Assembly: GCA_018873245.2 (NCBI GenBank)
Contig: JAEMBT020000006.1
Coordinates: 7,957,855 to 8,021,854 of the forward strand
Source: Archegozetes longisetosus
Taxonomy: Eukaryota; Arthropoda; Arachnida; Sarcoptiformes; Trhypochthoniidae
Length of the DNA stretch: 64,000 nucleotides
Reading direction: 5' to 3'
The notes under the pieces are model-generated. The model made no database searches, was not told the origin of the DNA, and saw only the letters and a list, made by a program, of their open reading frames with translations. Shown piece by piece: positions 13,259 to 25,982 of the stretch. The translations under genes were made by a program, and so were the position numbers. Positions within the stretch are counted from its first letter, which is position 1. The number at the start of each line of letters is the position of its first letter.

Positions 13259-14079
13259 TTAAATTTTTGAGTTATAGCTTATAGTTCTTTGATTCAATGG
13301 ATTGTCGGGCGATTTCATCCAATCTTTCTTGAGAAGCTGTTTCAGTTGAGAAAGTCTTAAGTTCGGATTTTCAGCCTTAAGTCGAGGAAGGTTTACTTCT
13401 TCGAAGGCAGCGTAAGCGGCTTTAAGTCGTTTCTCTGGGTGTCGATCCAAGTCATCGTCTTTCGTACTGTTAAACGAATGATAAAATAAATAGAAAGCAA
13501 CCAGAAAGTATATAAAAGTTTAATAAGTTAGCAAAATATCATTAATTGATTAATTGGAAATCGAGTCAAACCTGAGAACAGCAATCGCTTCCTCTATTGT
13601 TCGAGCCTCTTCACCCTCCACTACCAAAAGATTCACATTTTCTTCAATTGGTTTCTCGTCATGCGATAACTCTTTTTTGATCGTCTTTTTCGCCTCCGAT
13701 TGTTTATCGATTAAGTCCCTGATTTCAGCTCTGGTCACTTTCGTGATCTTTTCTTCGTTGGACCTTTTCGCCTTAAGAGAACTCATTTCTTCTTCATAGA
13801 CAGCTTTATTGGTAGCCTTCCTGTCAGCCAAATCCTGTTTCTTTTTCTCTTTTTCTTCTTTTCTGTTTTGTTTTCTTAGGACATGTTTGTCGTCATCTCT
13901 CCATAGTTCGTCCTCTTTTAGCTTTTGAGTCAACTCGAGTTTTGCCTGTTTTACGGCATCTTTTCGGGCTTGAGTTATAAATCAATTAATTATTCATCAA
14001 ACGTCATCGCAACAACTTATCAAAAGTTCATACCTTTCGCTTCGACTGCTTTTGTATTGATGCCTAACTTCTTCGGCAT
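13259..14079 (-). CDS. CCDC124: Coiled-coil domain-containing protein 124 (ribosome-associated)
   Basis: Orthologue of human CCDC124 and distant relative of yeast Lso2, which bind idle ribosomes; CCDC124 is also reported at the midbody. Exons: 14079-14034, 13968-13572 and 13466-13259. Phases agree (G|CC = Ala, AG|T = Ser), giving 216 residues against 223 in human. It starts MPKKLGINTKAVEAK. A long charged coiled coil follows (DDDKHVLRKQNRKEEKEKKK), then KVTRAEI, EARTIEEAIAVL, and the hallmark C-terminus PRLKAENPNLRLSQLKQLLK / SPDNPLNQR. Introns are short (65 and 105 bp). Head-to-head with cyclin A, 700 bp apart. Confidence 0.96.
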
Positions 14080-14779
14080 TATTTTCTCATAGAAAATAAA
14101 TAAATTGGACAACAAATTAGTGGTTAATTATTGTTTTGATTAAATATGTACTTAATATGTGTTTACTTGAGTAATAGCTAAACAACAAATCAATGAGTAA
14201 CAGCTGATGTTGACTTAGGGAGGAGTTTACGAAACATGACAACCAATAGAAAAGAAGCAAATGAATGGTTAGCAAAAAGTTGGAATTTGATTTTCACCCA
14301 ATGATGAGAAGGTGCATAAAGTTTCAAAACAAGTTTGTCAAACTGTAACTCGCAGTCTGACTATAAAGTAGATAGTGTTAAGTAGTAGTAGAGTTAGACA
14401 CAATAACTCATAATGGACAGACATTTAATATCTCCATAACAGTTCAATCAATACTTCTCTTCAATATCAATATAATGAACGACCTTCCTTGCAACGTCTT
14501 TACAACAATAGATAGACTTAAATATTAAAATCAAAACTGATTTCCCTTTTTCAAATTTTCATTCTTTTTTTAATCGTTATTTGTATTTATGAATAAATTG
14601 TCTCCTTTATTAATCATCAAATCATTTAAAATCAGTTAAGATTTAAATGTAATTCCTTTTGATGATTTACTAACATTTCAATTTTAAATATACTATTGAT
14701 TTATAAATTAATATCCTTATCTCTTATAGTATTTATCATTTCTACTGAACAAATCAACCAAACCTTCGAAGCGTCCAAA
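14080..14779. promoter_or_regulatory. Head-to-head promoter region, CCDC124 (-) and cyclin A (+)
   Basis: 700 bp between divergent start codons. An in-frame stretch from 14696 to cyclin A Met1 is open but has no ATG, so it is read as 5' UTR. Promoter elements are not individually assigned. Confidence 0.5.
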
Positions 14780-16741
14780 ATGATTGATGAAAATGATGTT
14801 GAAATGAATGCCAGCAATCGATTGGTTAACAATAGAGTTAACAAGTCAAATCCTAACGAAAGACGAGTCTTGGCACCAATCGACACCAAGTTGCAGAACA
14901 TCATAACTGCTGGCAACCAGAAGAAGAATAGCAAACGCTTTCCTTTAGAACAATTGCGAACCAACAATAATTCAAAATTGTGGTCAAATATTTTGACTGA
15001 TAATGCAGCTAAAACGAATCAGGAACCCATCAAATCAAGTAAAACAAATTATGAACCAAAATCTTCTGATTTCACCATATATTGTGACCAATCGGACAAT
15101 GAAGCTGATTTATCGGTTAAGGAAAATATCAATTGTGATCCCATTAATGATGAACAGAAGAACAAAGAGATGGAGTCGTGCGAACAAACAGACACTCATT
15201 TAATTGCTATGAATTCACTTGCCATCGAAGAGGAACTCAATGAACCTATTTGTGATACAGACATTACATGCGAAGAATCGTTTATGTTGATCGAGACCGA
15301 CGAGGAGGAAGACGAAGAACTTGAAGACGAATCAAATTCTGAACAAACTTCTGAAGTGACGCGTAGTTTCGATGCGACAGCACTCGCCAGATGTAAAGAA
15401 TATGGAAATGAAATCCATAAATATCTTCTCTGTTATGAGAGAAAAGTAATGCCCGATCCGTTCTATATCGGAAAACAACCAGAAATTAACGCTAAAATGA
15501 GAAGTATTCTTATCGATTGGATGGTTGAGGTCACTGAAGAATACAAACTTCTTGATGAAACTCTCTTCTTAGCTGTCAATTATATCGATAGGTTTGTTGA
15601 CTAATAATTCTATTAACTCATTCTTGAGTTGATTTCAATTTTCAATCATTAATTTATTTCACAATCAGATTCCTCTCAATGATGTCAGTCTCTCGTCAGA
15701 GTTTTCAATTACTCGGTAAGAATTGATTTTTAACTTAATTGTAGACTTGACTCAATCTTATTTTCACTTTGACACTTATCAACTCAGGAACTGCTGCGCT
15801 ATTTATTGCATCTAAGTATGAGGAAATATATCCTCCGGATTTGGGCGAATTCGTGTACATAACGGATGATTCTTACACAAAGCAGCAGATCTTGAACATG
15901 GAAAAACTTATCTTAAAGGTAATCAATTTGTTTCAATTGTTAACTAGCTTTCAGTCAAACTATATAGTTTGGCCTTCAATCAATAACTAAACATGAATAA
16001 GTCAAACTTTCATTCATTTCTCTGCAACTTCTATACTTGGCATATTTGAAGCCAACCCAAAACTATTGACTTAATATAAAAGTTACCCAAAGATCCAACT
16101 TAATTGTCTTACAAACTATTAATATGTTAACAACAATTAACAAAGTCTATTACACTAAATAATTATTTCTTAAAGGCTTTGCAATTCGATGTTTCCGCTC
16201 CAACTACTCATTACTTTATCGAAAAGTTCGCCTCAGATTTAACTCTGAATACCACTGTTAAACATCTGGCAAAGGTATGATTGTTTAAAATGGAATATCA
16301 TATGATTAAATTTAACCTGATGATTTGATTATCAGTATTTATGCTACTTAACTCTTCTGGAAAGTGAGCCATTCCTGCAATACTATCCGAGTGAAATAGC
16401 CATCTGTTCAATCATTCTTTCAGCTTATACTCTTGGCTTTCATGAACAAATTCCAGACGAATTCCTTCAAAACTCGATCTCATTCGAAAAAGAACAAAAT
16501 AAGGGCGATGTCAAGAATTTTATGTCAGACCGTCAGTCGTGCATTGACGCTCTGCATAAGATGCAACACTTTGCTTCTAAACATCCCCAGCAAGCCATTC
16601 AACAAAGATATGCCTCCGATAAGTGAGTTAACATTACAACATTACAGCCTTAAGATCAATATTAATCTAATTGGACGTCATTTTGATAGGTATTATCACG
16701 TATCATTGGTTGAAGCTATGAATAGTTCGCCACGCATTTAA
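14780..16741 (+). CDS. CycA: Cyclin A
   Basis: Regulatory subunit of CDK1/CDK2 for S phase and mitotic entry. Exons: 14780-15591, 15669-15715, 15788-15918, 16176-16274, 16336-16622 and 16690-16741; phases match and give 475 residues. The N-terminus has a destruction-box-like RRVLAPIDT (28-36) and a KEN box (114-116), both APC/C degrons. The first cyclin fold starts at about residue 240 ([12 protein letters not shown], the substrate-docking patch). [35 protein letters not shown] and the C-terminal [10 protein letters not shown] distinguish A-type from B-type cyclins. The first in-frame ATG is taken as start. Poly(A) signals AATAAA lie at 16889-16898. Divergent from CCDC124, convergent with RBMX2. 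Confidence 0.95.
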
Positions 16742-17064
16742 TCGATTTACAAATATCCTCGAATTGGTTAACTCAGGAAATATCCATACATATACATTTC
16801 TAAACTGGCATTTAATCATTGCATTTAAGTTCATTCTATTTCTGATGAACAAAACGCATGATATTTTATATCATTTCATTCATTTTTTAATAAATAAAAG
16901 TGACTTTTATTATGACAATACTTAAGACTTGTTTTAAACTATTAAACTATTTATTTTGTCACTTTAGTCAAGTTATTTTTAAATTTTGTTTGAAACAAAT
17001 ATTAAATCAAATGAATTAATCTACAGCTGAAAAATTGATACTTATTATCATAACAAAAATAAAT

Positions 17065-17989
17065 TTAATAATATTTCGACTTTGAATCATTTCTGCTCTT
17101 TTCTCTATCATGTCTATATCTATATTCGGACCTATCTCTATCTTGTTTATGGCTATCATAGCGTCTTCCATCACTTGAATGACTTTTATTCGATGAACTC
17201 TTTTCACGTCTATCATGTCTAGAACTTTCTCTTTTTGATTTGCTTTTACTTTTTGACTTATTTCTGCTTTTCGAGCGCGAATCAGATGAAGATGAAGATG
17301 AGGATGAGGATGATGAAGAACTGCTCGACGCACTCGAACTTCTATATTTTCTCTTTCTTTTTCTCTCATTTTTAATATTAATATTAATTTCAAGAACTTG
17401 TTTATTATCTTCTTCTCTAGGACTAAGTGGTAGTTGAATCTCTTTTGGAGCGCATCCCTCCTCGTATAACTTCTTAGTGATCGGGTCGATGTCTTCGAAT
17501 TCTTTAGGCATTCTGTAATTAGCGACATGATCGACACGAATGGTTCGATTCAATAATTTGATACCATTGAAATTATCGACAGCTAAGACAGTACTTCGTT
17601 GATCTTCATAACAAAGAAAACAAAAGCCTTTGGATTTGCCGGTCTTATGATCTCTGACTAAATTAATGTTAACCACTTCTCCGTACTGAGAGAAGACTGT
17701 AATGACGTCCCCTTCACTCATCTCGTAATTTAAACCTCCGATGAAAATCCAAGCGCTGCCTTTATACATGTTATGCCATGAGTTCTTCGCGTTGATTCCA
17801 ATCTCCAGTTCGCGTTCATTTAGTTTTGTTATGTTCTTCACATTACTTCAATGAACAAATTATTTTTAATCAATTTTAATTCACTTGCAAGCAAATCATC
17901 AAATGATGCAATCATTTGTTTGTATTGACCAATCGACTAAATAATTTCAAATACAATAAATCAAACAATACTTACGTTAAAGGATTCAT
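17065..17989 (-). CDS. RBMX2: RNA-binding motif protein, X-linked 2 (Ist3/Snu17-type splicing factor)
   Basis: Component of the RES (retention and splicing) complex of activated spliceosomes, with Bud13 and SNIP1/Pml1. Exon 1 is only 14 bp (17989-17976, MNPLT) and exon 2 is 17845-17065; AC|T completes Thr5, giving 264 residues. One RRM at about 36-114 has RNP2 IFIGGL and RNP1 KGFCFLCY, plus family-specific YEDQRSTVLAVDNFNGIKLL and RTIRVDHVANYRMPKE. The C-terminus is low complexity: a Ser run, then Arg/Ser/Lys-rich sequence. Overlapping open frames on either strand are shadows of that repeat-like region. About 320 bp separate its stop from that of cyclin A. Confidence 0.95.
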
Positions 17990-18395
17990 GATTTCTGTCT
18001 TCAATTAAATGATATTAAATATTGTTAACTAATAAATTGAATTAATTTTTTAAAAATAATTTAAAATACTAAGTATTTTCAGATTTTGTTGTGAAAACAT
18101 GAAACCAAGTTCAACTGAATTGTCATTAGTAGAGATGTGAACCGAAAAGAAGCCGTTGCTTATTGAATGTAACGTAAAATGAGTTCAGATCTCTATTGAG
18201 GACATGTGAGGAATGTATGGAATTTCATAAATGGAGTGTCAATGGAGTCAAACAATTATTTACTCATTATTTTATATTTGACTTTTTCATTTACTTTTTA
18301 ATGTATTTTTGATAAAAGTATTAAAACTAAATAATTAGTGATAACAAGTAGTAATAAGTAATAAAAGTAGTAAATAATAGAAATAGTTGTAAATA
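17990..18395. promoter_or_regulatory. Head-to-head promoter region, RBMX2 (-) and PTP (+)
   Basis: About 400 bp between divergent start codons, strongly AT-rich near the phosphatase start (short AATAGT/AGTAATAA runs). No specific element is assigned. Confidence 0.45.
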
Positions 18396-21300
18396 ATGGT
18401 GGGATCGGTTCGATTGAAGTCAATTTTACGAAATTTTCTAAATCACTTCGAGACACTAGAATCACGTCACAAATTGTCTCACACCAACGATGACACAGTA
18501 GATCTCTATCTAAAAGAATTCCAAGCTCTCAAAGACCTCACTGAATCCCTCAAAAGTGATCCCAATTGTGGTTCCGTTGAAGGCGAAAACGATGTCAACA
18601 GAAAAAAGAATAGATATAAGGACATACTTCCATGTAATTGATTGTTTTGATTAAATAATTGTAATATGTTATGTAAACTAATGACAATTTGTTTATTGTT
18701 TTGAAGACGATCACACCCGAGTCATTTTGTCTGAATATCCAGGAGTTCCCGGTTCCGATTATATGAACGCCAACTATGTTAGGGGTTCCTCAGGTTGTTC
18801 TCGAGCTTATATCGCAAGTCAGGGCCCACTGCCCAACACTGTTGTCGACTTCTGGAGAATGATTTGGGAATCAGATGTGACTGTCATTGTTATGGCCTGT
18901 AATGAAAGGGAAGCAGGAAAATACAAATGCGAGTCCTATTGGCCTGAAGATAATGAGGAAAAACAACAATACGGAAACATCACTGGTATTCATCATAAGA
19001 ACGTTCTCATTTGCACTTTATCTTAACTCATATCTATTATTTTAGTCGAATTAGTCAAGTGGAGACAAGTTTGCCCTGATTTTCTGGTCCGTACTTTGAG
19101 AGTGACAGCAGACTCGACAGAGCGTATAGTTTGTCAATTTCATTACCAAACATGGCCAGACCATGGAGTGCCCACTTCTGTTCATCCTATCTTGGAACTG
19201 GTTCGACTTATGCGTGATGTGCAGGCATCAGAAACGCGACCAATACTTATTCATTGTAGTGCAGGCTGTGGCAGAACTGGAACTATTTGTAGTATTGATT
19301 ATGTTTGGGCTCTATTGAGAACTGGAAAATTGAGAGAAGGTTTCTATTATTTGTAAATTGAAAAACAATAGAAATTAAACCATTTTTTCGTTAACAGATT
19401 TCAGTTTGTTTTCAATAATCAAAGAAATGAGAAGACAAAGGATAGCAATGGTTCAAACATTAGAACAATATATGTTATGCTACAAAGCGGTGGCGACTCT
19501 TTTTGAACAGCAGCTAAAAATGATTGACGCACACACTTATGAAAATATTGACGGCGACGGAGAGCCCATCGCCAGCAAAGAACTGGAAGATAGGATGCAA
19601 ATAAACGGCAATCGCAACAGCAGCAATGAAAGCATAGATCAAACAGATGATAATACTATATGTAGTGCTGAGAATAGTCCCCAGAAATGTCAACTAAACT
19701 CTGAACCAATATCAACACCAAATAAGACAAGTTTATCAAATCATTGCGACGAAGTGAGACACGAGAAATTGGTTGGAAAAGCAACTGTCATTAGACGCCC
19801 AAGTATTGCCAAACTTAAGGCTATATTTGAGAATCAAACTGCAATTTTATCAGAACCACCACTTGTCAGATCGCGATCGACCAGCAGTTCTCTTCAAAGA
19901 AGTCATAGTATTAAAGATAATCCAAGAAACTCGAGATCTCTTATTGTAACTAATAATCAAGATTTTGCAGCTAATGATTCGAGAAACGAAGTATTACTCA
20001 CAAATTCAGAACAATTACCAACAAATTATTACGAACAATTGAGACAAAGATTTAATAATCAAATTGAAACACATTCTGACCACAATCAAGACCAACAACC
20101 GATTTATGCAGAATATAATCCATCAGCGCATAAATTGAATCACTCTATGGACACACCACAAACATTTCAGTCAAATCCAAGACCACAACTAATACCAGCC
20201 CAACATTTCAATATGCAGATGGTTCACGCATCACAATTAGCTGACCAAAAGTTATATAATCACCATCATCAACAATTACAGCAACAGTTACGACAACATA
20301 TCCAACAGCAGAAACAACTTCAAACTCAACAAATCCATCTACAACGCCCTTCACACTCACTACAAATTCAGCCCCAAATTCAACTTGAACCTCAAATCCA
20401 AACACATTTTCAGCCCCAACTTCAACCACAAATTCCACATCAACCTGCAGCTCCATCACAAGCACCTCCAAAGCCCCCGCGAACATATCAGCATATCGTC
20501 GATGAAGGATTCAGTTCAGTGCCAAACCCTTCAGAGGGCAGACTTATTGTTTCGGTTGCGTTACCACGACGTCAAACGAGTGAACTCAATAACCATTACG
20601 AACCATTAGGTCAAAGAAGATGTAATATATCTTCTCCTAATCTAGTTTCTGATTCAGTATTAGTTAATAGTAATAATATAGAAAGTTTTCCTAATAATTA
20701 TATGAATGGTAACAGTACTGCCAAAATGATTAATCTGTCTAATACTAACATTTATGAATCAGTATTGCCAAAGTATAGGACACAACCATTAGAACCAAAT
20801 GGTCTTCCCCTTCAAAACAATCATAATCATAATAACTTCACCCAATCTTATCTTGATGTCATCAAGCTTAGAAATGCTGGCATCAACTCTACTCTTCCTT
20901 TTTATGACTCTGTTTATGCCAGACGTGGTTTTATGACTGTTCCTAATCTTCGTCACATTCAAGTTCCAGCTGTCAATCAAGTCCAGCCTCAAGTCTCTTA
21001 TCCTCAATTCAAACCTAATTACGAGAATATTTATTCAACAAATAACTCGAATACGAATAATAATAATAATAACATTAATAATAATGTTAATAGAAATGAA
21101 AAACCAAATTCTGAAAGAATTGCAGCTAATTTTGTTAGGAACGTCGATAAACCCAAAGAAAATTCTAAAAGTTCAGAACATTTGAATAAACAAAATAAAA
21201 CTAATCCAGATAAGAAAGAACGTAATCTTTCTAACAATTCTTCTAATGCCAAAACTAACCTTCAAAAGAATGAATTGGCTAAAAATTTGAGTTCAAATAG

Positions 21301-21569
21301 TGCCTCCAATTCACAACAAGAACCTAATTCTGGAACTTTTTCCAAGTTTACTAATGCTTTCAAAGGGTTCCGAATTAAATCAACAAAAGCCAAAAACAAA
21401 ACTAGTTCTAACACTAATAGTCCATCTTCTAATAATGTTAATGGTATGTTATTTGACTTAATTGTTGATAATAGTTATTGATTTGGATTTTGTCTGTTTA
21501 GGCCCAACTATTGCACGACCGCCTCATTCTCATCGCTTTTCTCCTCCAACCCAATGGACTCAAGTTTAA
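18396..21569 (+). CDS. PEST-type protein tyrosine phosphatase (PTPN12/PTPN18/PTPN22 group)
   Basis: Cytosolic tyrosine phosphatase acting on adhesion and signalling proteins. Exons: 18396-18633, 18707-18985, 19046-19339, 19398-21443 and 21502-21569; 974 residues. The catalytic domain covers about 30-310: phosphotyrosine loop KNRYKDILPYDHTRV, WPD loop at about 209 (YQTWPDHGVP), and P-loop HCSAGCGRTG with catalytic Cys near 243. The second Cys in that loop is typical of the PEST group. EMRRQRIAMVQTLEQY carries the Q-loop. A long disordered tail follows with Gln/His runs (about 590-680), a proline motif APPKPPRTY suited to SH3 domains, and Asn runs. The last exon ends FSPPTQWTQV, resembling the C-terminal homology motif (PPxxWT) that binds PSTPIP adaptors. 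Which vertebrate paralogue it matches is not decidable. AATAAA at 21639. Confidence 0.93.
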
Positions 21570-21827
21570 CAACAGATATTATTATTTAACTAATATATTT
21601 TATTACAAATAACTTTAAATGAATTTATATTTTTCTAAAATAAATTAAAATCAATTAATCTATAAACAACGAAATTGTGACCATTAATGACTACTTTTCT
21701 AATATAATTAAATTGCATTATATTTAAAATGTATATTTAGAATAGATATATAATGTTCTAATAAATTTACAACAAATACCAATTAAGAATTTTTAATTTG
21801 AACGAGTCTTTCAGTTTTAGAAAGTCC

Positions 21828-22109
21828 TTAAGAAAAGCCTTTCCCTGATTCCGATTCCAAACAATGAATTTGTCTCATCAAATCATCCAATAATTGGATC
21901 TTCTTTTTAGAGTTGACTGAACAATCAGTTTCTTTGTGTTTGTCAATCAATTTTTTCTCAATTTGTTCAATAAATGCTTTGAATGTTTTGATGAAAATTG
22001 AAACAAAGCATTCGTAAAGCTTTTCATCGAATGTTCGTTTTTGTTCGAATTCGATCAGAAGTAAATCAACTCTTTTCTTCATTTGTCGACTCTTGGTATT
22101 CAATGACAT
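21828..22109 (-). CDS. Hypothetical 93-residue coiled-coil-like protein
   Basis: I do not recognise this frame. It runs from ATG at 22109 to a stop at 21828, encoding 93 residues rich in Lys, Glu, Leu, Ile and Phe, with heptad-like spacing from about residue 8 to 60 and a shorter helix at about 70-85 (KKKIQLLDDLMRQIHCLESE). No signal peptide or membrane segment. It fills the gap between the phosphatase (convergent, 258 bp away) and Rpn1 (divergent, 478 bp away), which fits the alternating-strand pattern and favours a real small gene. It could be one exon of a longer gene. Confidence 0.5.
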   Translation of the reverse strand: MSLNTKSRQMKKRVDLLLIEFEQKRTFDEKLYECFVSIFIKTFKAFIEQIEKKLIDKHKETDCSVNSKKKIQLLDDLMRQIHCLESESGKGFS

Positions 22110-22587
22110 TCTTCTATAGTGTGGTTTTGAATAAAAGACAATAAATGAGTTTTAATAATGAGTAAACTAAAGTGTACGTCAAATTAATTTGATTTTAATA
22201 AGATATGAATGCATTTATAGTTTGGCGCTTTAGTTATGATTCGATTATTTTTCGTTAGTTATTCCATTGTTTGAAAATATGCATCAAATACAACACATTT
22301 AGGCCTTTTTCAAACGCACCTAATATGAGTGCCCAATAGTATTGTACGCATAATAAGAGGCACAAGTTCCGATTCGAGTAAAGCTATACTTCAATTGTAA
22401 AAGCATTGAATAGTTTGCAGAGTCTTTGAGTACGAGTGAATCAGCACTTATTGAACACTGGATTGAGTCTCAGTTTGAAAAATAAACAATTTATTAGAGA
22501 GTTAGTTGTTGTCCTAGTAATAAACTAAAGTCTTTTTAATTAACATTTAATATAAGTTTGAAAGTAATAATTAAAACATTTGACAAA
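22110..22587. promoter_or_regulatory. Head-to-head region between the 93-residue frame (-) and Rpn1 (+)
   Basis: About 480 bp and less AT-rich than most spacers (22330-22460). It presumably contains the Rpn1 promoter and 5' UTR. The frame upstream of Rpn1 Met1 is open to 22558 but lacks ATG. Confidence 0.45.
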
Positions 22588-25311
22588 ATGAAGGAAAAGA
22601 CAGAGAAGGAGATCCAATCAGAGAAAGAGGTGAATGAAAGCAAGAATAAGAAGCCTATAGAAGAGAAAGAGCCGGAATTGAGCGAAGAAGACAGACAACT
22701 GCAGCAAGAATTGGAGATGTTGGTCACGAGACTAAAAGAGCCAAATGTCTCGCTATACATCCCAGCCTTAGAGTCGTTGAGATCGCAGATCAAAAGCGCG
22801 ACAACTTCTATGACTTCAGTGCCGAAACCGCTCAAGTTTTTGCGACCGCATTACGAGACACTCAAACAATTGTATAATACAATGCCTACTGAAGAAACCA
22901 AACGATTCATGGCTGACATCATCTCGATTATGGCAATGACTATAACCAATTCAGATTCAGTGAACACTTGTGGCGATGCCTTGAAGTATAGATTGTTTGG
23001 AAGTCACGAGACGATCGGGTCGTGGGGTCACGAGTATGTCAGACACTTGTCTGGAGAAATCGCAACCGAATGGCAATCTGAAGGCATTACAGAAGAGAAG
23101 AAACAAAGTCTTTTGGATCTGATAAAAGAGATAATACCTTATAATATGTTACACAATGCAGAAGCTGAAGCCGCTGATCTTCTCATGGAAGTCGAAAGAT
23201 TAGATTTACTCGAGAACTACGTCGATAACGAAGACTTGTGTCAAAAAGTTTGCCTCTATTTGACCAGTTGTGTTCCTTTCGTTCCTGACCCGGAAAATAC
23301 TAATTTGTTGAAAACAGCGCTCAATATATTTCTAAAGTTTAACAAATATACTGAAGCATTACGTCTAGCCATGCAGTTGCAAGACTTGGATCAAATCAGA
23401 CTCATATTCAAGCGATGCGCAGATCCAGCCATTCAGAAGCAGATGTCATACATGATTGGAAGACAACAAATATTCTTAATGGACGACATCGAAGATCAGG
23501 ATCTGTTGGAAATCATTTCGAACACGCAATTGAACACTCACTTTCTACAACTTGGTCGGGAACTGGATATAATGGAGCCAAAAACACCGGATGATATCTA
23601 TAAGACACATTTAGAGAATCCAACGCGACCGCCATTTGGGACGAGTGGTAACGTAGACTCCGCGAGAGCTAATTTGGCCGCTTCTTTCGTCAATGGGTTA
23701 GTGAACGCGGCTTTTGGTAAAGACAAGATTCTATTGTGTGAAGAGGGCAACAAATGGTTGTATAAGAACAAAGATCACGGAATGTTGAGTGCAACCGCTT
23801 CTCTAGGACTTATATTGTTATGGGATGTTGACGGAGGTCTCGCACAAATCGATAAGTATCTCTATTCGAGTGAAGATAACATAAAAGCTGGTGCTTTACT
23901 CGCCTGTGGTATTGTCAACTGTGGTGTTCGTAATGATTGCGATCCAGCACTCGCTTTACTCGTCGATTATGTCACGCATAGTTCGATGCAGATGAGAATT
24001 GGAGCCATTATTGGCTTAGGTCTGGCATATGCGGGCTCCAATAGGAGTGATGTTCTCTCTGTTCTGTTGCCCGTCTTGTCTGATAGTAAATCAACGCTTG
24101 AAGTGATTGGAGTGACAGCTCTTTCGTGTGGTTTAATAGCTGTTGGTTCAGGCAATGGTGAAGTAACCTCAAGCATAATGCAAGTTCTTATCGAAAAGCC
24201 TGATCTTGAAGTTAAAGACAATTTCGCGCGATTTCTTCCCTTAGCACTTGGACTCTGCTATTTAGGCAAACAGGAGAGCTCTGATGCCATTCAGGCCGCG
24301 CTCGAAGTCATACAAAACCCTTCTTTCAATGCCCTGTCCACAACTTTAGTCGATATCTGCGCATACGCCGCGACTGGAAACGTGCTTAAAATTCAGAATT
24401 TACTTCATATTTGTTCGGAAAAAAGTGATAAAGAAGGAGAAGAACAGGCGGCCAGCGCTTCTGGTTCTTCGTCGACAACAAAGAAGACAAGTTCATCCGG
24501 AAGCAAAACAGAAACACCAGACTCTTCGTGGCAACAGGCAGTGGCCACCATTGGAATCGGTTTAATAGCAATGGCTGAAGATATAAGTTGTGAAATGGCT
24601 TTCCGTACTTTTGGTCATTTATTACGCTATGGCGAACCTATGATAAAGAGAGCAGTTCCACTGGCCTTAGCCATGATTTCTGTTTCGAATCCAAAGTTGA
24701 ACATCTTGGAAACATTGAGTAAGTTCAGTCACGACGCGGACACCGACGTTGCCTGCAATGCCATCTTCGCTATGGGTCTGATTGGCGCTGGAACTAATAA
24801 CGCCAGATTAGCTACAATGTTGAGACAATTGGCTCAATATCACGCTAAAGAACAAAACTGCCTGTTCATGGTTCGATTAGCACAGGGTCTGACACATTTA
24901 GGAAAAGGAACTCTAACTTTGTCGCCATTCAATTCTGATCGACAGCTATTAGTTCCGACTGCTTTGGCCGGAATTCTATCAACAGTTCTCGGCCTTTTAG
25001 ACGTGAAATCAACCATTTTAAAGTCTCACTACTTATTATACTATATCGTAACTGCTATTCAGCCTCGAATGTTAATCACATTCGATGAGGAACTGAATCC
25101 ATTGCCAGTTCCAGTCCGAGTGGGACAAGCAGTTGATGTGGTGGGACAAGCCGGAAAACCGAAAACAATTACTGGATTTCAAACTCATACAACTCCTGTA
25201 TTGCTAGCAATAGGCGAAAGAGCAGAACTGGCCACTGAAGAATATATATCATTGACCCCAGTTCTCGAAGGGTTTGTTATATTACGTAAAAATCCGAACT
25301 TTAAAGCTTAA
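22588..25311 (+). CDS. Rpn1: 26S proteasome non-ATPase regulatory subunit 2 (Rpn1/PSMD2)
   Basis: Scaffold of the proteasome base that docks ubiquitin receptors, shuttle factors and a deubiquitinase. Single uninterrupted exon, 907 residues (human PSMD2: 908). The first ATG in the frame (22588) is the start. The N-terminus is charged ([20 protein letters not shown]). Family landmarks are [40 protein letters not shown], then proteasome/cyclosome repeats from about 400 on ([38 protein letters not shown]), a Ser/Thr-rich acidic insert near 625-650, and the end [21 protein letters not shown] at 25334-25339. The absence of introns is unusual beside its many-exon neighbours. Confidence 0.97.
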   Translation: MKEKTEKEIQSEKEVNESKNKKPIEEKEPELSEEDRQLQQELEMLVTRLKEPNVSLYIPALESLRSQIKSATTSMTSVPKPLKFLRPHYETLKQLYNTMPTEETKRFMADIISIMAMTITNSDSVNTCGDALKYRLFGSHETIGSWGHEYVRHLSGEIATEWQSEGITEEKKQSLLDLIKEIIPYNMLHNAEAEAADLLMEVERLDLLENYVDNEDLCQKVCLYLTSCVPFVPDPENTNLLKTALNIFLKFNKYTEALRLAMQLQDLDQIRLIFKRCADPAIQKQMSYMIGRQQIFLMDDIEDQDLLEIISNTQLNTHFLQLGRELDIMEPKTPDDIYKTHLENPTRPPFGTSGNVDSARANLAASFVNGLVNAAFGKDKILLCEEGNKWLYKNKDHGMLSATASLGLILLWDVDGGLAQIDKYLYSSEDNIKAGALLACGIVNCGVRNDCDPALALLVDYVTHSSMQMRIGAIIGLGLAYAGSNRSDVLSVLLPVLSDSKSTLEVIGVTALSCGLIAVGSGNGEVTSSIMQVLIEKPDLEVKDNFARFLPLALGLCYLGKQESSDAIQAALEVIQNPSFNALSTTLVDICAYAATGNVLKIQNLLHICSEKSDKEGEEQAASASGSSSTTKKTSSSGSKTETPDSSWQQAVATIGIGLIAMAEDISCEMAFRTFGHLLRYGEPMIKRAVPLALAMISVSNPKLNILETLSKFSHDADTDVACNAIFAMGLIGAGTNNARLATMLRQLAQYHAKEQNCLFMVRLAQGLTHLGKGTLTLSPFNSDRQLLVPTALAGILSTVLGLLDVKSTILKSHYLLYYIVTAIQPRMLITFDEELNPLPVPVRVGQAVDVVGQAGKPKTITGFQTHTTPVLLAIGERAELATEEYISLTPVLEGFVILRKNPNFKA

Positions 25312-25982
25312 ACTTATTAATGAAACCTTTGTAAATAAATATTGATATTAAGAACTGAATACTTTTTATAACTTCAAGTCAATGTTTTCCTTATTTAATA
25401 ATGAAAATCGAGCGGAACTTTTGGTTTAGATTACAATAAAATTGATTAACAAATTTTCATTTTACTAATTTAATTTAATTTTCACAATTTTAAGAACATG
25501 TATCTCTTCATTGAATTTTTGCTAATTGAGTATTAAATAAAGTTAAAGCTATTGGTTATTGCTATGAAATTGATGAGAGAGACTAATCCGTTGTGGTTTT
25601 AGTGGTCATCAATTCTAGTATTGTTGCAGATGAAGTTCATACTCAAGTTTGGATGAGCTGTGGTAAATACCAAATAACCACTGACTTAAGTTTATAAAGC
25701 ATCATTAGTGAATGTAATAAGAATATTGAGAAAAAGTTTACTAAAATAATGAATGAGTTGATAGTTTTAGTAAATCAAATAAACCATAGTCGACTAACTG
25801 ATCAATTTGAGCTCGAGTTATCATAGTAGAAAACTTGAGTAACCTTTCCATTATTCAGCCGTCGTATTGACTCAGAGTTTGGCATTTTTTAAAACTTAAG
25901 CAAAACATTGTCTAAAACTTAAGTTGACTTAGGTTTCAAATTAAAACTAAAACTTTTATTAGTTTCAATTTTCGCGAATGAT
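25312..25982. other. Intergenic between Rpn1 and FKRP (same strand)
   Basis: AT-rich, about 670 bp. It contains the Rpn1 3' UTR and presumably the FKRP promoter. No other feature recognised. Confidence 0.6.

Noticed and set aside
14696-14779. Upstream in-frame extension of cyclin A resembling a signal peptide
   Set aside because: It begins at TTG, has no ATG, and a signal peptide makes no sense for a nuclear cyclin; read as 5' UTR.
20208-20486. Val/Glu-rich minus-strand frame inside the phosphatase
   Set aside because: Antisense of the Gln/His/Pro-rich tail-coding exon.
22558-22587. Ten-codon upstream extension of Rpn1
   Set aside because: Begins at TTG; the ATG at 22588 gives the expected length and N-terminus.
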